Part shown: positions 7,635-14,762 of the stretch, piece by piece | How positions within the stretch are numbered: position 1 is the first letter of the stretch | How the letters are laid out: the number at the start of each line of letters is the position of its first letter | Assembly (NCBI GenBank): GCA_041920275.1 | Contig: JAYRSE010000029.1 | Span: 1-18,584, forward strand | DNA from: UBA12088 sp041920275 | GTDB taxonomy: Bacteria; Patescibacteriota; Minisyncoccia; Phycocordibacterales; UBA12088 | Direction: 5' to 3' | Length of the DNA stretch: 18,584 nt | Notes under the pieces: model-generated | The model's database searches: none | The model's input: the letters and a program-made list of their open reading frames with translations, nothing else | Told to the model about the DNA's origin: nothing | Translations under genes and position numbers: made by a program

Positions 7635-7847
7635 ATGTACAAAGAGAGCGTACTTTTCTTCTTAGGTGTCGCCGTGTTTTGCATGCCGTTCTACGGTTTA
7701 CCGCTTGCTTTTGTGGAGCCGGTACAGTTCGGTGCGGGGGTGTGTTTGTTGCTCCTTGCGCTTGCATACCGTCTCGAGCGGCGCAGGACCATGCGTGACG
7801 AGTCCGAGATGTTGCATGCGGAGCATGACCCGCATGCACATGTGTGA
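7635..7847 (+). CDS. Small two-helix membrane protein
   Basis: A 70-residue protein with two hydrophobic helices: about residues 5-25 (VLFFLGVAVFCMPFYGLPLA) and 32-45 (FGAGVCLLLLALAYRL). A charged tail RLERRRTMRDESEM ends in a His-rich stretch, HAEHDPHAHV. No family is recognised. The 6-nt spacing from TACAAT to ATG and the coherent membrane topology support a real gene. A longer start at 7545 is unlikely because it would read through the promoter and add an unstructured leader. The His-rich end could bind metal, but this is only a possibility. Confidence 0.6.
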   Translation: MYKESVLFFLGVAVFCMPFYGLPLAFVEPVQFGAGVCLLLLALAYRLERRRTMRDESEMLHAEHDPHAHV

Positions 7848-7988
7848 TCGACGCATAATTGTTCACGAGGATAAGGCTGCATGGTGGCATTATTTCCCGA
7901 CGCTTTCGTCTTTGTGTCTCGAGCGCGTCGAGTAAATAGGTCACACCGTTTTTCGGATCGGACCATGTCATGTAATCATTGAACGTAT

Positions 7989-9380
7989 ATGCCGTACAGA
8001 CGACCGAACGCGCGACACATCTCCCTCACGCTCTTTTCAGGAGTTGCGGCCGCGACGCTTTCGGCTGGGCTTTTTTTTCTCGTTCCGATATGGACTCCCG
8101 TCGTGTATGAAGCGCAAAAGCAGACAGACGACGCACCTCGACTTGCGGTCGTTTCGGAACAAACGGGCGAACCGGTGATGGAGAACGCGGTCGCGTCATC
8201 CGCACCTTCGGTATTCTTCGCCTCCGGTACGCCACGGTACGTGCCGGTACCGGATGCCGTGAAGGCGCTGTACATGAGTCAGTGCGTTGTCGGTACTCCC
8301 TCGTTTCGCAACGACCTGGTGGCACTCGTGGAGGAAACGGAGCTGAACGCGATCGTGATCGATCTCAAGGATTACACCGGCAAACTTGCGTTCACCACCG
8401 ACCATCCGGATCTTGTGGGGTCGGTGTCGGATGCGTGCGGCGCTCGCGATATGCGCGAGTTCGTTGCATCGCTCCATGAGAAGAATATCTACGTGATCGG
8501 TCGCATAACGGTCTTTCAAGACCCGTACTACTCGCTTGCACATCCGGATCTTGCGGTACAGTTCGCGAGTCCCGCGGGTGCGGTGTGGAAGGACCATAAA
8601 GGCCTTTCGTTCATCGATGTCGGTGCGAAACCGTACTGGGACTACATCGTGACGATATCTCGAGAAGCGCATGCGCTCGGTTTTGATGAGCTCAATTACG
8701 ACTACATACGATTTCCCTCGGACGGGCCGATGCAGAACATCTCCTATGCGTGGGCGAAGGATACGGAGAAACAGCTCGCCCTGGAGGAGTTCTTTGTGTA
8801 TCTGCATGAGGCCATGAAGGACCGTTCCAAGTATCCTGCGGGCGTGGAACCGCCGGTCATCTCCGCCGACCTTTTCGGTATGGTCACCACGAACTACGAC
8901 GACCTCAACATCGGGCAGGTGCTCGAGCGCGCATTGCCGTACTTCGATTACATCGCGCCCATGGTGTACCCTTCGCACTACCCGAAGGGCTTCAACGGCT
9001 GGGACAACCCCAATACGGTCCCGTACGCGCTCATCAAGTTCGTGCTCGATGCCGCCGTCCGGCGGACCATCGCCACAAGCTCTCCCATAACGGTGCGGGG
9101 TGGGGAAGCGGTGATGTCGACCGTACTCGTTCCGGGTACCGCGAGCGGAACGGCGACGACTACCAAAGAGGTCGCGACCGATCTCTTCACCAAGGAGGTG
9201 TACGACAAGGACAAGATCCGGCCTTGGATCCAGGATTTCGATTACGGAGGCACGTACGACGCTGCGGAGGTACGAGCGCAGATACAGGCCACGTACGATG
9301 TGGGGCTCGATTCGTGGATGCTATGGGCGCCAAGCAACAGGTACACGCGAGATGCGCTCGAGCCGCCCGTGGACGGGTAG
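7989..9380 (+). CDS. DUF4015-type putative glycoside hydrolase, membrane anchored
   Basis: The 463-residue protein has an N-terminal hydrophobic segment (about residues 12-35), either a signal anchor or a signal peptide. After a low-complexity spacer to about residue 80, a TIM-barrel-like domain begins at VKALYMSQCVVGT. It shows ELNAIVIDLKDYTGKLAF, VIGRITVFQDPY, GFDELNYDYIRFPSDG and YIAPMVYPSHY, in the order typical of the DUF4015 'putative glycosyl hydrolase' family. The Asp/Glu residues in the FDELNYDYIRFP strand are the likely catalytic or binding centre. A Thr/Ala-rich insertion (TASGTATTTKE) sits before the last strands. Family members act outside the cytoplasm on unidentified polysaccharides; cell-wall or matrix glycan is plausible. 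The gene converges with korB, leaving 25 bp between stop codons. Confidence 0.8.
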   Translation: MPYRRPNARHISLTLFSGVAAATLSAGLFFLVPIWTPVVYEAQKQTDDAPRLAVVSEQTGEPVMENAVASSAPSVFFASGTPRYVPVPDAVKALYMSQCVVGTPSFRNDLVALVEETELNAIVIDLKDYTGKLAFTTDHPDLVGSVSDACGARDMREFVASLHEKNIYVIGRITVFQDPYYSLAHPDLAVQFASPAGAVWKDHKGLSFIDVGAKPYWDYIVTISREAHALGFDELNYDYIRFPSDGPMQNISYAWAKDTEKQLALEEFFVYLHEAMKDRSKYPAGVEPPVISADLFGMVTTNYDDLNIGQVLERALPYFDYIAPMVYPSHYPKGFNGWDNPNTVPYALIKFVLDAAVRRTIATSSPITVRGGEAVMSTVLVPGTASGTATTTKEVATDLFTKEVYDKDKIRPWIQDFDYGGTYDAAEVRAQIQATYDVGLDSWMLWAPSNRYTRDALEPPVDG

Positions 9381-9405
9381 GTCGCTCGAGAGCGTACTTG
9401 AACGC

Positions 9406-10188
9406 TCAGGCAAAATTACTCTCGAACGTTGCCTTCTCCACTTGATAGAAGATGCCGGTCGGCACTCGGTCGTCCTTTTCTCCGCGCACCAGCTTGAACG
9501 CGGAGTCGAGTCGTTTGGGGTTGTGTGTTGCGTCGAGCCGATACACGCGCTCTTTGAAGTGTTCGCAGGTGTCGAAGAAGGTGATGCAGGGCTGGATGAT
9601 CTCGACGAACGCGAAACCCTTATGGCGGATCGCCGCTTGCATGATCTCCTTGGTGTGCGCGATGTCCGATGCGAAGGTTCGTGCGACGAATGTGGCACCC
9701 ATCGCAAGCATGATAAGCGCGGGGTTCATCGGTTCGTCGAAACTGCCGTCGGGTGTGGTGCCCCCCTTGAAACCCTTGGGGCTGGTCGCGGTCGCTTGGC
9801 CGGTCGTGAGGGCGAAGACCTGGTTGTTGTGCAGAAAGATACTGATGTCGGTGTTGCGGCGTGCGGCGTGCGTGATGTGGTTCATGCCCTCCGAGAACGA
9901 GTCGCCATCTCCGGTAAAACCGACCACGGTCAGTTTCGGATTCGCCAACTTTACCCCGGTCAGGTTGGGGATAATGCGTCCGTGAAGTGAGTTCAGCGTG
10001 TTCACCTCAAGGTAATCGCTGATCTTGCCGTGGCAGCCCACACCCGCACCTGCGACCAGGTCGTGTAGCTCGAGCTCGCCCGTTTTCACCATCTCTTCGA
10101 CCGCCATGCGGAAGGACACCAGTATCTGGCTGTTGGGGCAGCCGGGGCACCAGGTGATCTTTATGTCGGTGGCTAGGTCTATGCTCAT
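9406..10188 (-). CDS. korB: 2-oxoacid:ferredoxin oxidoreductase, beta subunit
   Basis: The beta subunit binds thiamine diphosphate and one [4Fe-4S] cluster and transfers electrons from a 2-oxoacid to ferredoxin. The 260-residue product has the cluster cysteines C14 and C17 (WCPGC), C52 (GVGCHGK) and C201 (IIQPC). The thiamine diphosphate motif runs from GDGDSFSEG (from residue 93) to HNN near 121. SDYLEVNTLNSLHGR is strongly conserved in the family. The two-gene form with a gamma-alpha fusion fits 2-oxoglutarate/2-oxoacid enzymes; pyruvate is also possible, and the substrate cannot be read from sequence. It lies 120 bp downstream of korA on the same strand. Its leader is CA-rich and has no Shine-Dalgarno site. 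Confidence 0.92.
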   Translation of the reverse strand: MSIDLATDIKITWCPGCPNSQILVSFRMAVEEMVKTGELELHDLVAGAGVGCHGKISDYLEVNTLNSLHGRIIPNLTGVKLANPKLTVVGFTGDGDSFSEGMNHITHAARRNTDISIFLHNNQVFALTTGQATATSPKGFKGGTTPDGSFDEPMNPALIMLAMGATFVARTFASDIAHTKEIMQAAIRHKGFAFVEIIQPCITFFDTCEHFKERVYRLDATHNPKRLDSAFKLVRGEKDDRVPTGIFYQVEKATFESNFA

Positions 10189-10308
10189 GGTCGTTGGTGT
10201 TGATTGGTATCTGCTAGGATCGAATGTGGAGTGCCGTTTCGTAAGGTACCCGTACGCGTTTCGGCACGATCAGCGCTGTGGGTGATAGCAACGTGTCCGT
10301 TATGCGTG

Positions 10309-12021
10309 TCATAGGTATCGTTTGATCTCCTCCGCCAACTCCACCGGAGTGAACGGCTGTGCATCATACTTCAGGATCTTGTTGACGATTTCGATCGACG
10401 TTTTCTCACGGATGAGCGCGGCAAGCTGTGCGGTGTGATTCGCCTCGACGTCGACCACCACTCGCGCTCCCGCAAGCTCCGCTTTCACGCGGTCCGCATC
10501 GAATGGTTCCATCCAGAGCACTTGCACGAGCTTCACGGGGGTGTCGAGGTGACGCAACGCTTCAAGTGCCGCGCCTTTGGTCGAACCCCAGCACACCACC
10601 ACCACGTCGGCGTTCGGATTGCCGTACGTCTTGACGGTGGGGAACCACTTGAAGTCCTCATAGAGCCCGGCATACTTGCGAAAGCGCTTGTCCTGCATCT
10701 CTTTGACCTCGCGCGCATCTTCGGTCGCCTCACCCTCTTCGGTGTGCTCGTAACTCGTGGCCTTTACGACCACGCCCGGGGTACCGGGAAAGGCGAGCGG
10801 CGAAACGCCGTCCTGAGTGATCTTGTAGCGTTTGTAGCTCCCACCTACCGGTATTGCGCGTTTGCCCAAGTCGGGTCCCTTACTTGCTTCATCCAACGTC
10901 ACGCTCATGTAGGATTCGGAAAGATGCTTGTCGGAAAGGACGATCGCGGTGAGCTGGTACTTCCATGCCAGATTGAGCGCGTCGGCGGCACACACGAAGC
11001 ATTCCTCGACGTCACCGGGCGCGATGACCACTTTGGGGAACTCACCGTGACCCGCATGCAAGGTGAACTGTAGGTCGCCCTGTGCGGTATGGGTGGCGAC
11101 ACCGGTTGCCGGTCCCATACGCATGCTCTCGAGGATCGCAAGGGGAAGCTCTGCGACACCCGCAAACGCGATGCTTTCTTGCATGAGCGCGAGTCCGCCG
11201 TTTGCGGTGCCGCACGCGACGCGTTTGCCCGCATAGCTCATCCCGAGCGCCACGTTGATGACCGCTATTTCGTCTTCCGGATGCACCACCTTGAGACCGC
11301 GCGCCTTGCCGGCCTTTGCGAGGTACTGGAGCGTGCTTGTGGAGGGGGTCATGGGGTATCCCACGTACGCCTCGAGCCCCGCCGCCATGAAGCCCTTGGC
11401 GACCGCTTTGTTGCCATCCATCACTTCTCCCGCCCGCTCGGGCTTTTGCGGCAATGCGGCTTTTTCCTGTGAGTATTCCTTGGCACGCATATGCATGTAT
11501 CCTTTTTCGACGAGCTTCATGTTCATTTCGGCCCCCACGTTCGCGAAGACCGTGTGGGCGAGCTCCTTCACATGCATGAGCGTAAGGCCGAGGATGTACG
11601 CGTATGCCCCGAATGCGGCGGAGGTGCGAGCGACCTGGGGCGCCTTGCACTCATCGGCGATCTGCTTCATGGGAAGGGGGATGAGCTCGATGCCGATGTC
11701 TTTGAGTTCGGGCAGGTATGCGGTCTCCACGAACACGCGTGCGCCTTGTTTGAGCTCGGAAAGGTGTACGCGAACGCTCAACGCATCGACGGCGATGAGT
11801 GCGTCGAGCGCGCGGTAGTCGGCATGGACCGTATCCGGCGCGTAGGTGATGCGTGCGTAGTTGTGCCCGCCCCGAATGAGGGAGGGGTAGTCGAACGACG
11901 AGAAGGTCTTGAACCCGAGCTCGGTGAAAAGCTCACTGAAGTTGGTGCCGGCCTCGCGAACTCCGTCGCCCGCGGCGCCACCGATCGCAATGGTGCGTAT
12001 GTGTGAAAGACCGGCGTCCAT
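10309..12021 (-). CDS. korA: 2-oxoacid:ferredoxin oxidoreductase, gamma-alpha fusion subunit
   Basis: This 570-residue protein fuses the gamma domain (about residues 1-185, beginning IAIGGAAGDGVREAGT) to the alpha domain (from about 200). Together with KorB it forms the coenzyme A-dependent enzyme that decarboxylates a 2-oxoacid and reduces ferredoxin. The alpha part has YPMTPSTSTLQYL, HPEDEIAVINVALGMSYAG, the substrate-site segment MRMGPATGVATHTAQGDL and KYDAQPFTPVEL near the end. No ferredoxin-like delta domain is present. A TATACT box 7 nt before the ATG suggests a leaderless transcript. The gene diverges from the GH15-like gene, and both promoters lie in a 152-bp gap. Length and domain order are normal for the fused type. 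Confidence 0.93.
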   Translation of the reverse strand: MDAGLSHIRTIAIGGAAGDGVREAGTNFSELFTELGFKTFSSFDYPSLIRGGHNYARITYAPDTVHADYRALDALIAVDALSVRVHLSELKQGARVFVETAYLPELKDIGIELIPLPMKQIADECKAPQVARTSAAFGAYAYILGLTLMHVKELAHTVFANVGAEMNMKLVEKGYMHMRAKEYSQEKAALPQKPERAGEVMDGNKAVAKGFMAAGLEAYVGYPMTPSTSTLQYLAKAGKARGLKVVHPEDEIAVINVALGMSYAGKRVACGTANGGLALMQESIAFAGVAELPLAILESMRMGPATGVATHTAQGDLQFTLHAGHGEFPKVVIAPGDVEECFVCAADALNLAWKYQLTAIVLSDKHLSESYMSVTLDEASKGPDLGKRAIPVGGSYKRYKITQDGVSPLAFPGTPGVVVKATSYEHTEEGEATEDAREVKEMQDKRFRKYAGLYEDFKWFPTVKTYGNPNADVVVVCWGSTKGAALEALRHLDTPVKLVQVLWMEPFDADRVKAELAGARVVVDVEANHTAQLAALIREKTSIEIVNKILKYDAQPFTPVELAEEIKRYL

Positions 12022-12028
12022 GTAGGTG

Positions 12029-12034
12029 AGTATA
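12029..12034 (-). promoter_or_regulatory. -10 promoter element of korAB
   Basis: Read on the minus strand, TATACT is followed by 7 nt (CACCTAC) and the korA ATG. TGTTGG precedes the box, giving a TG two bases further upstream than a strict extended -10. The spacing predicts transcription starting at or next to the start codon. Confidence 0.62.
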
Positions 12035-12161
12035 CCAACAGGTGGCCTATGCTACCAAGTGTGCATGTCCACGGCTAGCGCGGTGTTGGTGCGGTAACGA
12101 CCGGGAAGCAGATCATCTTGACCTGCACATGCAGATGGTGGTGCAGGAGGCTTTGTGGCGG

Positions 12162-12167
12162 TACTAT
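12162..12167 (+). promoter_or_regulatory. -10 promoter element of the GH15-like gene
   Basis: TACTAT is followed by 6 nt and the ATG at 12174, the same geometry as the TACAAT box of the gene at 7635. It supports 12174 as the true start rather than the GTG at 12042. Confidence 0.55.
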
Positions 12168-12173
12168 GGTTGC

Positions 12174-13394
12174 ATGCAAGACGAGCTGAAGCAATTGGTG
12201 CGAGACGAGTACTCCCCGGAAGAACTGCGCACGTTGCTTCAGTACCTCACCGCGCATGACACGTTTACGTTTACCCCTCTTACCTCCGGTCTCTACCCGG
12301 CAAGCCCTGTCGGACTTGAAAACGGCAGGTACCGCTACGCGTGGGTGCGGGACAACGTGCATAGTGCGCATGCGCTTTTTATTGCGGGTAGGGTAGATGA
12401 AGCGGTTACGGTTGTGCATGCGCTCATACGCTATTTTGATGCACATGCGGCACGGTTTGATGCGTGCATTGAGGGCCGCGTGGACTTGAGTGACCCCATG
12501 GAGCGTCCGCACGTGCGGTTCGATGGCGACACGCTCCAAGAGGTGTCGGAGGTTTGGCCGCATGCGCAAAATGATGCACATGGGTACTTCGTGTGGCTCA
12601 TTAGCGTACTTCTTCGCTCGAGTGCGCTCGTGTGGGACGACACGCTCGCGCATGTGGTACGGCGCACGGTACTTTTCCTCGGCGCCATTCGGTTTTTTGA
12701 GGACGCTGACAGCGGACACTGGGAAGAAGGCAGGGCGGTACGCGCGTCAAGTATAGGAACCGTGTGTGCGGGACTACGCACCGTACGGCCAGCCCTAGCG
12801 GAGCATGCGCCGGAACTACTTCCGACGGTAGACGCCCTCTATGAACAGGGTGTCGCAGCACTTGCCCGCATACTGCCGTGTGAAGCAACCGGTGCGCGCG
12901 AGTATGATGCCGCCACACTGTTTCTTGTGGAGCCGCTCGGTGAAGTGACAGGTATGGACGCGACACGTGTGGTTGCACGCGTACGTGAACAACTCATGGG
13001 TGCGGTCGGTATCGCACGATACCCAGGTGACGCCTTCTGGGGCCCTGACTATGACGCGCTTCCCGTGTCACTGCGAACCGCAAACGCGAGCACTGATGAT
13101 TCTTTCCGCAGAACGTACGGGGTGCGTGGTAAGGGGGCGCAGTGGTGCATCTTTGATCCGCTCCTATCGGCGTATTTTGAGCGCACGTACCGGCAAACGG
13201 GGGATAAGGAGGCGAAACAACTACGGTTCTTCCACCTCAACCGTTCACTCCGTGCGCTTGTGGCACGCGACGAAGGACTGTACCTCCCGGAGCTGTACTA
13301 CGAACAAAATGGCATCCGAACGCCAAACACCATTGTGCCGCTCTACTGGGCACAGGCAAACCTGCTGTATGCGCTTCAAACCCTCCTTGCGTAA
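12174..13394 (+). CDS. GH15-like (glucoamylase / phosphorylase-kinase-type) enzyme
   Basis: The 406-residue protein has the alpha/alpha-barrel signatures of family GH15 and the related phosphorylase-kinase domain. These are LYPASPVG, YRYAWVRDNVHSAHALF, VRFDGDTLQEVSEVWPHAQ, HGYFVWL, and GHWEEGRAVRASSIG with E184/E185 in the position of the catalytic acid. Near the end LPELYYEQ and IVPLYWAQANLLYAL correspond to the second catalytic region. GH15 enzymes release glucose from alpha-glucan ends. There is no signal peptide and no N-terminal beta-sandwich domain, so a cytoplasmic enzyme acting on storage glucan or maltodextrin is inferred. A regulatory, non-hydrolytic role as in phosphorylase kinase is also possible. 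It lies between the 2-oxoacid oxidoreductase and hydrogenase genes, in line with sugar fermentation. Confidence 0.78.
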   Translation: MQDELKQLVRDEYSPEELRTLLQYLTAHDTFTFTPLTSGLYPASPVGLENGRYRYAWVRDNVHSAHALFIAGRVDEAVTVVHALIRYFDAHAARFDACIEGRVDLSDPMERPHVRFDGDTLQEVSEVWPHAQNDAHGYFVWLISVLLRSSALVWDDTLAHVVRRTVLFLGAIRFFEDADSGHWEEGRAVRASSIGTVCAGLRTVRPALAEHAPELLPTVDALYEQGVAALARILPCEATGAREYDAATLFLVEPLGEVTGMDATRVVARVREQLMGAVGIARYPGDAFWGPDYDALPVSLRTANASTDDSFRRTYGVRGKGAQWCIFDPLLSAYFERTYRQTGDKEAKQLRFFHLNRSLRALVARDEGLYLPELYYEQNGIRTPNTIVPLYWAQANLLYALQTLLA

Positions 13395-13444
13395 TACCAC
13401 AACATACTGTGGAAGTGGGCAGTGCGCCGCGGTGATGCCTGAGG

Positions 13445-13450
13445 TATACT
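13445..13450 (+). promoter_or_regulatory. -10 promoter element of the hydrogenase genes
   Basis: TATACT, preceded by TGAGG, lies 25 nt before the small-subunit ATG at 13476. Transcription would begin near 13457, giving a short leader of about 19 nt without a Shine-Dalgarno site. Confidence 0.5.
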
Positions 13451-13475
13451 GCACGCATATTAGTTATCCATTGGT

Positions 13476-13979
13476 ATGAACGACACCACACCGTTTGAGA
13501 AAATTAAAATTGGCTGGTTCGTGTTCTCCTGCAGTGAGGACAATACGATCATGTTCACCGAGCTTTTGAACGACCACTGGCAGGACTGGAAGAAGCTCTT
13601 TGACTTTCGGCACGTGAAGGTCTTGAAGAAGAACAACATCTTCGACGCATTCGATATCGCGTTCGTGGAGGGGGCTATCGCAAGTCCCGAGCATGAGGAA
13701 CGTCTGAAGGACATTCGCGGTCGGAGCACCAAACTGGTCGCGGTCGGCGCGTGCGCGGTCACCGGCTTGCCCGCAAGCCAGCGCAACACCTTCACCGATG
13801 CGCAAAAGGAGGCGATACAGTTTCTGGTCGACCGCTTCGGCGCATTGCCTTCGGTAAAGAAAGTGGCGGACGTGGTCGCGGTCGACGCATCGATCCCGGG
13901 CTGCCCCATGAACACCGACATGTTCTTGAAAGCGGTGAACGGTCTGGTGGCGGAGCTACGACCGGAGGTGATGCGGTGA
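13476..13979 (+). CDS. [NiFe]-hydrogenase small subunit, minimal form
   Basis: The 167-residue protein matches the core of [NiFe]-hydrogenase small subunits, which hold the proximal [4Fe-4S] cluster beside the catalytic subunit. Visible landmarks are KIGWFVFSCSED, AFVEGAIASPE, LVAVGACAVTGLPASQRN and SIPGCPMNTD. The whole chain has three cysteines only: C19, C93 and C143. Related subunits place two cysteines in the first motif, either spaced (CxxC) or adjacent (CC); here C19 is followed by Ser20 (TGC AGT). Extra C-terminal cluster domains, a Tat signal and a membrane anchor are absent, so the protein should be cytoplasmic and hold one cluster. The large subunit is encoded 0.8 kb downstream with one membrane-protein gene in between. 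The subgroup is probably group 3-like, not settled from sequence alone. Confidence 0.85.
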   Translation: MNDTTPFEKIKIGWFVFSCSEDNTIMFTELLNDHWQDWKKLFDFRHVKVLKKNNIFDAFDIAFVEGAIASPEHEERLKDIRGRSTKLVAVGACAVTGLPASQRNTFTDAQKEAIQFLVDRFGALPSVKKVADVVAVDASIPGCPMNTDMFLKAVNGLVAELRPEVMR

Positions 13980-14013
13980 GATTATATACAAGCGATATCG
14001 GTTTCAAAGAAAT

Positions 14014-14685
14014 ATGAACGGAGGTACAATAAAAAATCTCATCTTCGGAGCGATCGCCATTTTGGCACTCGTGACGGGTGCGGTCATGTTCTTTGCGGAT
14101 GGTCGCACGGAACAGGTGGCGGATAAGGTCTCGAACGGGGGCAAGATGACCGCTTCGGATGCTGAGTCGAACGAGGTGCTTTCGAACACACGTGACCTTG
14201 CGGAAGAAACGGGTGCGATCGATGGTGGCGATGGTCTGAATGACGAGGGTGTACACACGACCGCTCCCCAACGGACGAGCGAAAACAGGGTGACCGCGTA
14301 CATCACATCAATCGAAGGTGGCTCGATCACCCTCGATCACTTCGATCTGCTTGAAGGGAAGTCTGCGTTCGATGCAAAGGTCACTGACGGTGAATGCACG
14401 CCCGAGGATGCCCTTGGTTGGGAGCAAGAGCTCGGGTCCCCCTGTTTCCCAAATGGTGTGGTGTATTTTCGTAACAAGAACACCAAGTTGCGGACATACA
14501 AAGCGTCCCCAAACGTGGTGGTCGTTCGAACGTCCGCTTTTGACACTTCCTCGGATGGGACGGGGGTAGCGGAAGTGTCTCTCGATGAATTGCAAAGGGT
14601 CGATCGGTATACCGAGCTCCCATTTCGCATCACCTTGGATGCTGACGGTGTCATTGTTCGTATGGAGGAGCTCTTTCGACCATAA
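14014..14685 (+). CDS. Single-pass membrane protein between the hydrogenase genes
   Basis: The 223-residue product has one N-terminal membrane helix (about residues 7-28, LIFGAIAILALVTGAVMFF) and a long acidic, Ser/Thr-rich linker. A globular C-terminal domain follows from about residue 90: VTAYITSIEGGSITLDHF, CTPED, SPCFPNGVVYFRNKN, LRTYKASPNVVVV and LPFRITLDADGVIVRMEELF. Domains of this general plan (secreted, ending in I-T-L-D..G.V..ME) occur in many Gram-positive and Patescibacterial proteins without known function; this is from memory. The two cysteines may form a disulphide outside the cell. It begins 34 nt after the small-subunit stop, so co-transcription is likely. Whether it helps the hydrogenase is unknown; nothing in it suggests a redox cofactor. 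Confidence 0.68.
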   Translation: MNGGTIKNLIFGAIAILALVTGAVMFFADGRTEQVADKVSNGGKMTASDAESNEVLSNTRDLAEETGAIDGGDGLNDEGVHTTAPQRTSENRVTAYITSIEGGSITLDHFDLLEGKSAFDAKVTDGECTPEDALGWEQELGSPCFPNGVVYFRNKNTKLRTYKASPNVVVVRTSAFDTSSDGTGVAEVSLDELQRVDRYTELPFRITLDADGVIVRMEELFRP

Positions 14686-14705
14686 CGAAACCGTTTGGGC
14701 CAATG

Positions 14706-14762
14706 TTTTTGAGTGTCAAAAAACCCACTCATCCTCATTCTAACTAACCACTCATTCTCACC
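14706..14762 (+). promoter_or_regulatory. Hairpin and 47-nt G-free leader of the hydrogenase large subunit
   Basis: TTTTTGA (14706-14712) pairs with TCAAAAA (14716-14722) around a GTG loop. From 14716 to 14762, directly up to the ATG, there is not a single G. Within it, CCACTCATCCT (14725-14735) and CCACTCATTCT (14748-14758) are near-identical direct repeats 23 nt apart. There is no Shine-Dalgarno site. The stretch could keep the start region unfolded, or bind an RNA-binding protein. Confidence 0.5.

Noticed and set aside
9390..9407. Hairpin GAGCGT/ACGCTC in the 25-bp gap between the DUF4015-type gene and korB.
   Set aside because: The stem is only 6 bp, overlaps the korB stop codon and has no T tract, so it is not a convincing terminator.
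12042..12173. N-terminal extension of the GH15-like protein from a GTG at 12042.
   Set aside because: The added residues are Cys-rich and unlike the family, and a good -10 box lies within this stretch 6 nt before the ATG at 12174.
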